From a virus, in IMG/VR virus record IMGVR_UViG_3300032323_001121, positions 1 to 61,406 of that record: 61,406 nucleotides of DNA; one strand, given 5' to 3'. The notes beneath the pieces are model-generated. The model worked only from the letters and a program-made list of their open reading frames with translations. It searched no databases and was not told the origin of the DNA. Every line of letters begins with the position of its first letter. Position 1 is the first letter of the stretch. Positions 34,344 through 41,230 of the stretch are shown here, in pieces. The translations under genes and the position numbers were made by a program.

Positions 34344-34988
34344 ATGAAAACTTTTCAAAAGTTTATTGCTGAAGCATATTTGATTGAGGGAAGAAGATTT
34401 GTTCCCAAAGACGAAGCACAAGCAAAACTTGATAAAATGTCTCCAGAAGAAAGAGAGAAAAGATCTCTTAGAAATTCAGGAGCAAATCGAGGTGGATGGG
34501 GAACAAAATTAAAAGATTCACTTAAAAAACAAAAGAAAAGAAGATCTGAAACATTAAATCCACTAACAAAAAATGAATTAGAAAGTCAAGCAAAAAAAGA
34601 TTTGTCAAGGAAAAACCCAAGTGAACTAGCTTCTATTGCGTTTGACCGTGAAGAAGATGCAAGAAAAAAGAAAAAAGAAGCAGCAAGAAGATTGACGAAA
34701 AAAACTGGAATCAAACACGTTCAAGATCATATTCAACCACTTCAACAAGATAAGAGGAACCCTAAATACCGAAAACGATTCGAAAGAGCAAGTCCTGGTG
34801 ATGTTGCATCAAACCTTCAAGTAACGTCAGAACCAAAAAATTTAATAAAGGGATCTAAACCTCCTAAAAAAGGACAACGTGGTTACGGTACAACAAGATC
34901 TGGTGCAATTAGACAAAGACTAGATAAAGCACAAAAGTTTTCGGACAAATTAGATAGACTTATATCTAGTGTAAGGTCGCAAGGATAA
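34344..34988 (+). CDS. Capsid-targeted internal protein with HNH-nuclease-like motif
   Basis: 214 residues. Begins MKTFQKFIAEAYLIEGRR, a near-exact T4-type capsid-targeting sequence with predicted cleavage FIAE/A. The body is very basic with long Lys/Arg helices. Residues ~128-175 read KTGIKHVQDHIQPLQQ, then NLQVTSEPKNLIKGSK, which follows the HNH pattern (DHIxPL ... NLQ ... N-x-x-KG). It therefore looks like a nuclease packaged in the head and injected with the DNA. No cysteines, so a metal-structural site is absent. Nuclease activity is inferred from motif only. Confidence 0.7.
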   Translation: MKTFQKFIAEAYLIEGRRFVPKDEAQAKLDKMSPEEREKRSLRNSGANRGGWGTKLKDSLKKQKKRRSETLNPLTKNELESQAKKDLSRKNPSELASIAFDREEDARKKKKEAARRLTKKTGIKHVQDHIQPLQQDKRNPKYRKRFERASPGDVASNLQVTSEPKNLIKGSKPPKKGQRGYGTTRSGAIRQRLDKAQKFSDKLDRLISSVRSQG

Positions 34989-34990
34989 AT
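34983..34990 (+). promoter_or_regulatory. T4-type late promoter GATAAATA
   Basis: GATAAATA overlaps the end of the preceding gene and lies 15 nt before the ATG at 35006. Late expression suits a packaged internal protein. Confidence 0.5.
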
Positions 34991-35005
34991 AACTAAAAAA
35001 GATAT

Positions 35006-35836
35006 ATGAAAACCTTTCAAGAGTTTATTACCGAAGCAAAGAAGTGCTGGCCTGGTTATAAGAAAAAAGGCACCAAAAAACTATTTGGAAAGACTTATAA
35101 TAATTGTGTAAAAGAAGAAGTTGAATTGGAAGAAAGTTCAACTGGTGAAAGAAGTAGAGGACGAGCTACTTTAGGTCGTGCTGGAAATAAGATGGACCGA
35201 GGAGAAAGATCTGTTGCTGCAATTGCAAAGAAAGCAGGATTGAAAGGAACTGGTAAGTATTCCACTAAAGATTTGAGAACGAGAGCAAGAGATTATACAA
35301 CTTATGATAGTGATGATGATATGGATGATGCTGGAAGCACAAAACAAGACCATTTCATTCGCACATATTCATCAGCAAGAAAGGCAGCAAAGGCTGAAAG
35401 ACTTATTAGTAAGGTAAAACCAGCAGGAAGAAATGCATCTGGTATGACTAAACTCAAAACTGCACCTTCAAGTGAAAGTGTAAGAAGAGTGAAAGATTTG
35501 AGAAAGCAGATGGTCAAATCAGGTGCTTCTAAAACTGGAAAAGTTCATACTGTAGATATTATGCATCGTGATAGTGATGTTGGTAAAGGTGATAGAAACC
35601 AACGAATGGAAAGGGGTAGAAACTTTATTCAAGCAGTTAAAGATACTCCAAAACAATTGAAGAAAGCAGGAGCAAAGAAAGGTGATACTGTAATTGGAAA
35701 ACCAACAGCAGTTATGCCTGGTGAAGATAAGAAAACTGGTGAAGAAAAGAGAGGAAAACTTTATAAAAAGATTTTTGGTAAGAAATCTACCAAAGCAAGT
35801 CCCAAAACAGGATTAATGGTAGGAAAAGTAGATTAA
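35006..35836 (+). CDS. Capsid-targeted basic internal protein
   Basis: 276 residues. Starts MKTFQEFITEAKKCWPGYKK: capsid-targeting sequence with predicted cut FITE/A, then a Cys-containing basic module (KKLFGKTYNNCVKEE). The middle is Lys/Arg/Ser/Gly-rich. The C-terminal ~110 residues form a possible domain: KVHTVDIMHRDSDVGKGD, NFIQAVKDTPKQLKKAGAKK, GDTVIGKPTAVMPGED. Late promoter upstream. Probably injected into the host with the genome; target unknown. Confidence 0.7.
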   Translation: MKTFQEFITEAKKCWPGYKKKGTKKLFGKTYNNCVKEEVELEESSTGERSRGRATLGRAGNKMDRGERSVAAIAKKAGLKGTGKYSTKDLRTRARDYTTYDSDDDMDDAGSTKQDHFIRTYSSARKAAKAERLISKVKPAGRNASGMTKLKTAPSSESVRRVKDLRKQMVKSGASKTGKVHTVDIMHRDSDVGKGDRNQRMERGRNFIQAVKDTPKQLKKAGAKKGDTVIGKPTAVMPGEDKKTGEEKRGKLYKKIFGKKSTKASPKTGLMVGKVD

Positions 35837-36135
35837 TGAAAACATTTAGAGAGTTTTTATATGAGGCATCTACAACACAGAGATTGAAAATTGCAACAGC
35901 AAAGTTAATTGCAAAAAATCCAAATAATTCTGTATATAAAACTCTATTGAATAGAATTAGGGAAAGGCAAGCACCACTATATCCAGATTATCCAGGAAGA
36001 GAATCTGCCAGAAAAGATAAGACCCTAATTCCATCTGGAAGAACATCAAGTTTTCCAGAACTTGAAGGAATATCTACAAGAACTAAAAATCCCAAGAAGT
36101 TAAGAAAACAAAAAGCATTAGGTGAGTTATCATAA
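35836..36135 (+). CDS. Small capsid-targeted basic protein
   Basis: 99 residues, starting MKTFREFLYEASTTQRLK, again a capsid-targeting peptide (predicted cut FLYE/A), followed by a short basic body ending KKLRKQKALGELS. Start overlaps the previous stop by 1 bp (TAATG). Candidate packaged protein. Confidence 0.65.
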   Translation: MKTFREFLYEASTTQRLKIATAKLIAKNPNNSVYKTLLNRIRERQAPLYPDYPGRESARKDKTLIPSGRTSSFPELEGISTRTKNPKKLRKQKALGELS

Positions 36136-36138
36136 ATA

Positions 36139-36146
36139 TATAAATA
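36139..36146 (+). promoter_or_regulatory. T4-type late promoter TATAAATA
   Basis: Perfect TATAAATA 21 nt before the ATG at 36168; a second match, CATAAATA, lies at 36131-36138. Confidence 0.65.
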
Positions 36147-36167
36147 AATACAAAACCATTTGTAGCA

Positions 36168-36755
36168 ATGAACTCACAAGAACTTAACAATCTTCACGAA
36201 GCTTACTTGGATGTCTACACAGATATTGATGAAGAGAGAGCAGAAGGTGTAAGACCTTATAAAGCAGGACCAACTCAAGCAGAAGTTAGAGCAGACGCAA
36301 AAAAATCAGAAAAATCAAAACAAGACAAAGACAAAGACAAAGCAGGTTATGGTCCTGAAGACAAGTTTAAGAGTGATTGGAAGCTAAGAGCAGTACCCTC
36401 TTCGACAAGTAAGAGAAAAACAGGAGAAACAGAAACTGTTTCTCAAAGAATGAATAGAGAAGCTCCATATAAAACAAGACCATTCTCTCCATTATTCACA
36501 AAACAGGGAAGTCGCACTGCTTCTGCTGTAACTAGAGCAACTGAAGGACCAGGTGAACCACAATCAGTTACAATGCCTAGAATGAAGTCAAAAGCATCAA
36601 AGGAAATCGTTAGAAAAAATCTAAACAATTCTTATGACCTCTATGATGTAATCCTTTCATATCTTCTTGATGAAGGATATGCTGATACTTTTGAAAGTGC
36701 AGAAGCAATTATGGTGAATATGAGTGAAGAGTGGAGAGACAGCATCATCGGTTGA
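36168..36755 (+). CDS. Late protein with DLYDxILSxLLDEGYA C-terminal module
   Basis: 195 residues. N-terminus MNSQELNNLHEAYLDVYTDI, then a long charged, disordered-looking middle (KKSEKSKQDKDKDK). The C-terminal ~40 residues read YDLYDVILSYLLDEGYADTF and IMVNMSEEWRDSI. The same module ends or punctuates the protein at 39395. I recall such modules in cyanophage virion-associated proteins. Late promoter upstream, so probably virion-related. Confidence 0.65.
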   Translation: MNSQELNNLHEAYLDVYTDIDEERAEGVRPYKAGPTQAEVRADAKKSEKSKQDKDKDKAGYGPEDKFKSDWKLRAVPSSTSKRKTGETETVSQRMNREAPYKTRPFSPLFTKQGSRTASAVTRATEGPGEPQSVTMPRMKSKASKEIVRKNLNNSYDLYDVILSYLLDEGYADTFESAEAIMVNMSEEWRDSIIG

Positions 36756-36778
36756 TACCACTTCCCAAACCGGCACAA

Positions 36779-36812
36779 GACCCCTCCCAGGGGTCTTTTT
36801 TTATGCTATGAT
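36779..36812 (+). promoter_or_regulatory. Promoter cassette: terminator hairpin plus TGCTATGAT
   Basis: AGACCCCT-CCC-AGGGGTCT with T7, followed by extended -10 TGCTATGAT (TATGAT 36807-36812), 20 nt before the ATG at 36833. Confidence 0.7.
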
Positions 36813-36832
36813 ACTGGAAACCAAAGAACACT

Positions 36833-37243
36833 ATGGAACTCACAATCGTTGCTTACAAACTTGAAAATGGGATGTGGGCATTTGACCACCCCCATAACAA
36901 TACAGTTCAAGAACTACTCCTAAATGGAACCGAAGAAGCAATTGACGAGCACTTTTACTTTGAAAGTGGACGATATCCAGTTGAAAAGGACCAAATGGAA
37001 ATCATTTTGAATACAGAAGAACCTGATGATTACGATACTCTGCTTGTAAAAGAAGTTGGTGATGATGATGGAACGACTTATACTGATACAACACTTTGTG
37101 CTCCTGTGTGGCTTTGTAACTGGAACCAAGGATACTTTGGATTTGTGCCCGAAGAACTTTATGTAAAAGTGCGTCCCATCAATAAAGGTTTGGAAGGATT
37201 TGTAAATAGGACTGGGATGCGAGGTCTTTTGAACCGTCCCTGA
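36833..37243 (+). CDS. DUF6717-like protein
   Basis: 136 residues. IVAYKLENGMWAFDHPHNNT and LLLNGTEEAIDE followed by CAPVWLCNWNQGYFGFVPEE fit a small beta-rich family (DUF6717) known from cyanobacteria and their phages. Soluble, acidic. Driven by the hairpin/TGCTATGAT cassette. Role unknown. Confidence 0.6.
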   Translation: MELTIVAYKLENGMWAFDHPHNNTVQELLLNGTEEAIDEHFYFESGRYPVEKDQMEIILNTEEPDDYDTLLVKEVGDDDGTTYTDTTLCAPVWLCNWNQGYFGFVPEELYVKVRPINKGLEGFVNRTGMRGLLNRP

Positions 37244-37277
37244 CCCCTTGCTGGACCCCCAGAGGACATAAAATTTA

Positions 37278-37655
37278 TTATTTGGATATAGAATAACCTA
37301 AAGAAGTTAGATAATCTATTGCCCAATTTTCTTTATCTACATATTCAGTAAAAATTACTCTATTTTTACTATTTTCTGATTTAGATGTCCATTCTAAATT
37401 TTCAATATTGTAATTGCTTCTATTTCTGTCTTTGTGATTTACTTCAGGTAATAAATTTGGATTTGCGATATAATATTCTGCGACCAATCTATGAATTGCT
37501 TTCATTCTCCATTTTCCACAATCATCTTTGATTGTTACTACAGGATAACCAAATGAATTTAATGAGGGTTTTAGACTTTTTCCCTTTCCTAATGAAGAAT
37601 ATACATCTCCATTCATATAAATTTTGTAATTTGAAAAACCTTCTATAATTTTCAT
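37278..37655 (-). CDS. HNH homing endonuclease (NUMOD4-HNH type)
   Basis: 125 residues on the minus strand. FSNYKIYMNGDVYSSLGKGK is the NUMOD4-type N-terminus. AIHRLVAEYYIANPNLLPEV, NHKDRNRSNYNIENLEWTS is the HNH core (H...N-H-K-D...N...N-L-E-W). It converges with the upstream gene and is the only minus-strand gene before 44 kb. Preceded on its strand by TATAAATA and a hairpin. Confidence 0.85.
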   Translation of the reverse strand: MKIIEGFSNYKIYMNGDVYSSLGKGKSLKPSLNSFGYPVVTIKDDCGKWRMKAIHRLVAEYYIANPNLLPEVNHKDRNRSNYNIENLEWTSKSENSKNRVIFTEYVDKENWAIDYLTSLGYSISK

Positions 37656-37689
37656 ATAACTATGATAATGTTAATCATAGTTATTTATA
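37656..37689 (-). promoter_or_regulatory. Late promoter plus 11-bp hairpin before minus-strand HNH gene
   Basis: Reading the minus strand: TATAAATA (37682-37689), then a perfect 11-bp inverted repeat (37674-37684 with 37656-37666, 7-nt loop) that ends directly at the ATG. Here the promoter precedes the hairpin rather than lying in its loop. Confidence 0.55.
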
Positions 37690-37743
37690 CGAGTGTGCCA
37701 CTCATAGAACTGACACAAGGTCCTTCCGCAGCACCCCAAAACG

Positions 37744-37752
37744 TGTTATAAT
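37744..37752 (+). promoter_or_regulatory. Extended -10 promoter TGTTATAAT
   Basis: TGT plus TATAAT (37747-37752) at the end of a cassette beginning around 37708 (ACTGACACAAGG...). 28 nt before the ATG at 37781. Confidence 0.6.
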
Positions 37753-37780
37753 TACTAGGTAATCAAATGAATGGGGCACG

Positions 37781-38011
37781 ATGGAAGTTCTTGAGATTAG
37801 CACCTCTGGTGCGATTGCTAAACTTTCTTTTAATGACGAAGACAACACTGTTGGTGTTGCTTACACTTACAAACCTGATAAGTTTTATGTCTTCAAGTGT
37901 GATAGTATTGAAGGTTTCAAAGGCAAACTTCGCAACACCTTTAATGCTGGTGAAAGTGTTGGTAAGATGATTTCTCAAATGAAGAAAGATGGTGTCCTTG
38001 TGACTGTCTAA
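37781..38011 (+). CDS. Small KTSC-like protein
   Basis: 76 residues. MEVLEISTSGAIAKLSFNDE, VGVAYTYKPDKFYVFKCDSI and ESVGKMISQ give a short beta-beta-helix pattern like the KTSC fold. No catalytic motif. Own promoter cassette; followed by tRNA-Met. Function unknown. Confidence 0.55.
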   Translation: MEVLEISTSGAIAKLSFNDEDNTVGVAYTYKPDKFYVFKCDSIEGFKGKLRNTFNAGESVGKMISQMKKDGVLVTV

Positions 38012-38026
38012 ATCTTTATTTTTTCT

Positions 38027-38100
38027 GCTCGTTTAGCAATCTGTTTGAATGCAGCGTTCTCATAAAGCGCCGAAGGTGGGTTAGATTCCCACAACGAGCA
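38027..38100 (+). tRNA. tRNA-Met(CAT) or tRNA-Ile2
   Basis: Acceptor GCTCGTT/AACGAGC with A73, anticodon loop CTCATAA (CAT), T arm GTGGG-TTAGATT-CCCAC. The paired 1-72 bases argue against an initiator. C34 could be lysidinylated to read AUA, which the sequence alone cannot decide. Confidence 0.75.
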
Positions 38101-38184
38101 CTCGCCGTGGTTCAAAACTTTAGATGAGAGCAGTGGGGCACTTATCAAAAAGGTTTGATTTAGATTCACAACCACACGGCACAC

Positions 38185-38213
38185 TTGACTATTGTGATTT
38201 TTTGAGTTATGAT
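38185..38213 (+). promoter_or_regulatory. Sigma-70-type promoter TTGACT-N17-TATGAT
   Basis: TTGACT (38185-38190) and TATGAT (38208-38213) with a 17-bp spacer; predicted start a few bases before tRNA-Leu. Confidence 0.75.
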
Positions 38214-38225
38214 AGTCTTATACAA

Positions 38226-38507
38226 GCGAGTATGGTGGAATCGGTAGACACACCAGACTTATGAAAATTGAGCCTCATTTAGGAAACTTTATGAGTGTAA
38301 TTCCTCAAATTCGGTGAAACCTGTAAAATGGCAATACCGAGCCAAGCATCGCAAGATGAAGGTGTAGAGACTAGACGGGGAACATCTAAACCAAAAGGTA
38401 TGATGAAGGTATAGTCCAGACCACAAACCGAAAGGGTAGTGAAAACTATAGTGGTAAGAAAATCTGTTGGGCGTATGCCCGTGGGAGTTCAAGTCTCCCT
38501 ACTCGCA
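38226..38507 (+). tRNA. tRNA-Leu(TAA) interrupted by a group I intron
   Basis: Exons 38226-38260 and 38459-38507. Acceptor GCGAGTA/TACTCGC, D loop with GG, anticodon stem CAGA/TCTG, long variable arm GGGC-GTAT-GCCC, T arm GGGAG-TTCAAGT-CTCCC. The anticodon TAA is split after its first base, the site of the classic cyanobacterial tRNA-Leu(UAA) intron. Own sigma-70-type promoter. CCA is not encoded. Confidence 0.9.
38261..38458 (+). other. Group I intron (tRNA-Leu UAA type)
   Basis: 198 nt with no ORF. Core elements are visible in order: AATTGAGCC at the 5' end, P-like AAATTCGGTGAAACCTG, Q-like AATACCGAGCC, R-like GTAGAGACTAGACGG and S-like GGTATAGTCCAG (ACTA/TAGT gives P7). The 5' exon ends ...CTT, whose last U can form the U-G pair with the internal guide GAG; the intron ends in G. 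This matches the tRNA-Leu introns of cyanobacteria and plastids. Likely self-splicing. Confidence 0.85.
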
Positions 38508-38528
38508 TTATATAATAAAAAAAGTTAT

Positions 38529-39368
38529 ATGAAACAGTTCCCATTAAAGACGGCCTTAAGATATCCTGGAGGCAAGAGCAAAGCACTCAAAACACTTGCT
38601 CCTTGGTTTCCAAGTGATTTCAAAGAGTTTCGTGAACCCTTCTTGGGTGGTGGAAGTATTTCTTTAATGGTTTCGCAGAACTACCCAAAAGTTCCTATCT
38701 GGGTAAACGACAAGTATTATTACTTGTATAACTTTTGGGTTCAACTTCGTGATAATGGACAAGTTCTCAAAGATAAATTAAGAGCAATCAAAGAAAAAGT
38801 TCTTAATGACGACAACGCACACCAAGAACTCTTTAATGATTACTCTCATACGATTGGTAATCTTGAACCATTAGAACAAGCAGTTGCGTTCTTTGTGATG
38901 AATAAGTGTTCTTATTCTGGTCTTACAGAGAACTCAACATTTTCAGTTCAAGCATCACGTTCTAACTTCTCGTTAGTTGGTATTGATAAACTTCCACGAT
39001 ATTCTTATATCATCAAAGACTGGAAGATTACTAATATTGATTATGAGGAAGTAATGAACGCAGAGGGTGATGGTGTGTTTGTATTTCTTGACCCACCTTA
39101 TGATATTAAGGATTTCCTTTATGGAACTGGTAGAAAACTTCACTCATCATTCTCTCACGAAAGATTTGCTGATGATGTGGATAAATGCCCTCATCGTTTT
39201 ATGATTACTTACAATCTTAATGATTGGATATTAAGTCGTTATAAAGAGTATAATATAGATGAATGGAAGTTGAGGTATTCTATGGTTCATCGTGGTGAGA
39301 AAGGAACACAAGATAATGTGAAAACCGAATTGCTGATTACGAATTATAAACTTGATACAGTTTTATAA
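38529..39368 (+). CDS. DNA adenine methyltransferase (Dam/D12 class)
   Basis: 279 residues using the ATG at 38529; a longer reading would run back into tRNA-Leu. LRYPGGKSKALKTLAPWFP near the N-terminus and FREPFLGGGSISLMV give the SAM-binding FxGxG-type motif I; FVFLDPPYDI is the catalytic DPPY. This order (motif I first) is that of Dam-type N6-adenine methyltransferases. No cognate nuclease adjacent. Likely protects phage DNA or alters expression; recognition site not deducible. Confidence 0.85.
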   Translation: MKQFPLKTALRYPGGKSKALKTLAPWFPSDFKEFREPFLGGGSISLMVSQNYPKVPIWVNDKYYYLYNFWVQLRDNGQVLKDKLRAIKEKVLNDDNAHQELFNDYSHTIGNLEPLEQAVAFFVMNKCSYSGLTENSTFSVQASRSNFSLVGIDKLPRYSYIIKDWKITNIDYEEVMNAEGDGVFVFLDPPYDIKDFLYGTGRKLHSSFSHERFADDVDKCPHRFMITYNLNDWILSRYKEYNIDEWKLRYSMVHRGEKGTQDNVKTELLITNYKLDTVL

Positions 39369-39371
39369 ATA
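39364..39371 (+). promoter_or_regulatory. T4-type late promoter TATAAATA
   Basis: Perfect TATAAATA overlapping the methylase stop codon and 23 nt before the ATG at 39395. Confidence 0.65.
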
Positions 39372-39394
39372 CTTTGATAGAACTGTAAAAGCAA

Positions 39395-40138
39395 ATGAAT
39401 TATAGGGACTTACAAAACATTTCAAATCTCTCTCAAGAAATTTTAATTGAGGGAGCAAAGGAAGAGCACAACGTGCTGAACCGTTGGCCTTATACTTCTC
39501 CTTATCTTCAAGAATCAACTGAAGTTGAAGAAGGATATAAAGACCTTGGTGATAAAGCAAGAGATAAGGGACATCAATTATTAAATAAATCAAAAAAAAC
39601 TGCTACTCGTGGAAATATGTATGCTGGAACACTCCCCAGCAATACTCCCGAAGGTGAAAATTTAAAACAAAGAGCAAGTCAGCAATTTGCTGTTAGTGCG
39701 TTTCACAATCCAGAAAAGGCACAAGCAAAGGCAGCAGCAAACAAAGCAAAAGGTGAGAATAGGAAAAAGGCGTTTGGAAATAGGTTAATGAGAAGTGATG
39801 GGCAAGGTATTCGTGATAGTTATGAGTATGACCTCTACGACATCATTCTTTCACACCTTCTTGATGAAGGATATGCTGAAACACAAGAACAAGCAGAAGT
39901 CATTATGGTGAATATGAGTGAGGGTTGGAGAGAGAGTATTATGGAAGGTGAAGAAGATTATAAACCACTTCCAAGAAGAAAAATGCTCAATAAATCAAAT
40001 AAACTTCGTAAGTCTGGTGATGTTAATAAAAAGGCTAGATCTGCTGATATTGAACATCAGTTAAGAGCACATTCTCCAGAAGCTTCTAAAACATCAAGTT
40101 ATGTGAATAGAGCATATGGTCGTGGTAGCGACAATTGA
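39395..40138 (+). CDS. Late protein with DLYDxILSxLLDEGYA module
   Basis: 247 residues. N-terminus MNYRDLQNISNLSQEILIEG; charged middle with Ala/Lys-rich helix (KAQAKAAANKAKGENRKKAF). Residues ~148-185 repeat the module found at the end of the gene at 36168: YDLYDIILSHLLDEGYAETQ and IMVNMSEGWRESI. A basic tail follows. Late promoter upstream. Likely virion-associated; function unknown. Confidence 0.65.
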   Translation: MNYRDLQNISNLSQEILIEGAKEEHNVLNRWPYTSPYLQESTEVEEGYKDLGDKARDKGHQLLNKSKKTATRGNMYAGTLPSNTPEGENLKQRASQQFAVSAFHNPEKAQAKAAANKAKGENRKKAFGNRLMRSDGQGIRDSYEYDLYDIILSHLLDEGYAETQEQAEVIMVNMSEGWRESIMEGEEDYKPLPRRKMLNKSNKLRKSGDVNKKARSADIEHQLRAHSPEASKTSSYVNRAYGRGSDN

Positions 40139-40160
40139 TACCACTTCCCAAACTGACACA

Positions 40161-40189
40161 AGACCCCTCCAAGGGGTCTTTTTTATGAT
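40161..40189 (+). promoter_or_regulatory. Promoter cassette: terminator hairpin plus TATGAT
   Basis: AGACCCCT-CCA-AGGGGTCT with T6, then TATGAT (40184-40189). The text before it (ATACCACTTCCCAAACTGAC) nearly repeats that at 36755. Confidence 0.6.
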
Positions 40190-40209
40190 ATAGTGTTTAT
40201 ACATAACAT

Positions 40210-40238
40210 TTGACAAAACTCTAAAAAACTGGTATATA
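40210..40238 (+). promoter_or_regulatory. Sigma-70-type promoter TTGACA-N17-TATATA
   Basis: TTGACA (40210-40215) with TATATA at 40233-40238, 22 nt before the small ORF at 40260. Confidence 0.65.
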
Positions 40239-40259
40239 TAATATACACAAGAACAAACA

Positions 40260-40358
40260 ATGACTAATCTCCATTCACAACCAAAGAGTGATTATCCGAT
40301 GAACCGCTGGTTTATTGGAGAGACCCTCTTGGTTGCGAATATGATAAGTCAAAGTTAA
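40260..40358 (+). CDS. Very small protein, unknown
   Basis: 32 residues: MTNLHSQPKSDYPMNRWFIG and then ETLLVANMISQS. It sits between a consensus promoter and an intrinsic terminator, so a dedicated short transcript is likely. It could also be a small RNA with an incidental ORF. Confidence 0.5.
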   Translation: MTNLHSQPKSDYPMNRWFIGETLLVANMISQS

Positions 40359-40383
40359 AAGACAAATCATAAAAAGCAACGAA

Positions 40384-40417
40384 GAGGGAGAATCCAAAAG
40401 ATTCCCCCTCTTTTTTT
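40384..40417 (+). terminator. Intrinsic terminator
   Basis: GAGGGAGAATC / GATTCCCCCTC hairpin with a short A-rich loop and T7. Confidence 0.75.
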
Positions 40418-40541
40418 ATGGTCTTGTGCCACTTGTGCTACTGGCACACTCAAAGAGCACGGACCTCAAAACGTGGTATTCTTAAAGGGTGGTTGAGAGA
40501 CCACCAGCACCTTGACAACTGAATAATTACCATATTTTATT

Positions 40542-40614
40542 GGGTCGTTGGCAGATCGGTTTTATGCACCCGGCTTTTAACCGGTAGAGAGAGGTTCAAC
40601 TCCTCTACGACCCA
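40542..40614 (+). tRNA. tRNA-Lys(TTT)
   Basis: Acceptor GGGTCGT/ACGACCC, anticodon loop CTTTTAA, T arm GAGG-TTCAACT-CCTC. First of the main cluster; TTGACA at 40512 may belong to its promoter. Confidence 0.85.
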
Positions 40615-40652
40615 TTGACCGCCGTAGTTCGGTCATTAAACATAAACTATTC

Positions 40653-40735
40653 GGGTAGGTGTCCGAGTGGTTGAAGGAGGGAGACTGTAAATCTCTTGGT
40701 TCTGTCCATCGTTGGTTCGAATCCAACCCTACCCA
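40653..40735 (+). tRNA. tRNA-Tyr(GTA)
   Basis: Acceptor GGGTAGG/CCTACCC, anticodon loop CTGTAAA, long variable arm, T arm TTGG-TTCGAAT-CCAA. Confidence 0.85.
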
Positions 40736-40739
40736 CCTT

Positions 40740-40811
40740 GACTCTATAATGAAGTGGTTATCATACTTCTCTGTCTAAGAAGAATCACGAGTTCGAATCT
40801 CGTTAGAGTCG
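40740..40811 (+). tRNA. tRNA-Asp(GTC)
   Basis: Acceptor GACTCTA/TAGAGTC, anticodon stem CTTCT/AGAAG with loop CTGTCTA, T arm ACGAG-TTCGAAT-CTCGT; G73. Confidence 0.85.
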
Positions 40812-40815
40812 TCGT

Positions 40816-40887
40816 GTTCCTGTCGTCTAATGGTTAGGACGATGCCCTTTCAAGGCATAAACGAGGGTTCAAATCCCTTCAGGAATA
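40816..40887 (+). tRNA. tRNA-Glu(TTC)
   Basis: Acceptor GTTCCTG/CAGGAAT (G1-T72 wobble), anticodon stem TGCC/GGCA with loop CTTTCAA, T arm AGGG-TTCAAAT-CCCT. Confidence 0.85.
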
Positions 40888-40890
40888 CTT

Positions 40891-40964
40891 GGGAACATAG
40901 CTCCAATTGGTAGAGCACTTGATTGAAGATCAAGGTGTTATCGGTTCAAATCCGATTGTTCCCA
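40891..40964 (+). tRNA. tRNA-Phe(GAA)
   Basis: Acceptor GGGAACA/TGTTCCC, anticodon stem CTTGA/TCAAG with loop TTGAAGA, T arm ATCGG-TTCAAAT-CCGAT. Confidence 0.85.
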
Positions 40965-40968
40965 CCTT

Positions 40969-41041
40969 GGAAACATAGCTTAGTTGGTAAAGCATTCGAC
41001 TGATAATCGAAAGACCACTGGTTCAAGTCCAGTTGTTTCCA
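40969..41041 (+). tRNA. tRNA-Ile(GAT)
   Basis: Acceptor GGAAACA/TGTTTCC, anticodon stem TCGA/TCGA with loop CTGATAA, T arm ACTGG-TTCAAGT-CCAGT. Confidence 0.85.
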
Positions 41042-41044
41042 CTT

Positions 41045-41134
41045 GGGAGAGCACCTTGGATGGTGAGCACGACGGTGTTAGAGACGGTTCGATTCCGTCC
41101 TTTGGCAATGGTGGTTCGATTCCACCTTCTCCCC
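41045..41134 (+). tRNA. Unusual tRNA-like element with two T-arm-like hairpins
   Basis: 90 nt with acceptor-like ends GGGAGAG/TTCTCCC and a good T arm GGTGG-TTCGATT-CCACC next to the 3' end. A D-like stem CACC/GGTG is present. The middle has a second hairpin of T-arm form, GACGG-TTCGATT-CCGTC. Read as an anticodon arm that hairpin would give CGA (Ser), but extra bases precede it. Either a fused or rearranged tRNA or a decayed one. Identity undetermined. Confidence 0.4.
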
Positions 41135-41138
41135 ACTT

Positions 41139-41226
41139 GGAAGATTGGCTGAGTGGCCGAAAGCAGCGGTTTGCTAAACCGCCGAGGGGAAAAACCCCTC
41201 CGAGGGTTCGAATCCTTCATCTTCCG
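41139..41226 (+). tRNA. tRNA-Ser(GCT)
   Basis: Acceptor GGAAGAT/ATCTTCC, anticodon stem CGGT/ACCG with loop TTGCTAA, long variable arm GAGGGG/CCCCTC, G73. Confidence 0.85.
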
Positions 41227-41230
41227 CCTT

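Noticed and set aside
38101-38180. Possible extra tRNA between tRNA-Met and tRNA-Leu (GCCGTGGTT pairs with AACCACACGGC)
   Set aside because: Ends pair but no acceptable T arm or anticodon arm could be built; may be a decayed tRNA or a terminator-like fold.
38439-38528. N-terminal extension of the adenine methylase
   Set aside because: It would be encoded by the tRNA-Leu intron end and 3' exon; the ATG at 38529 starts directly at the conserved LRYPGGK region.
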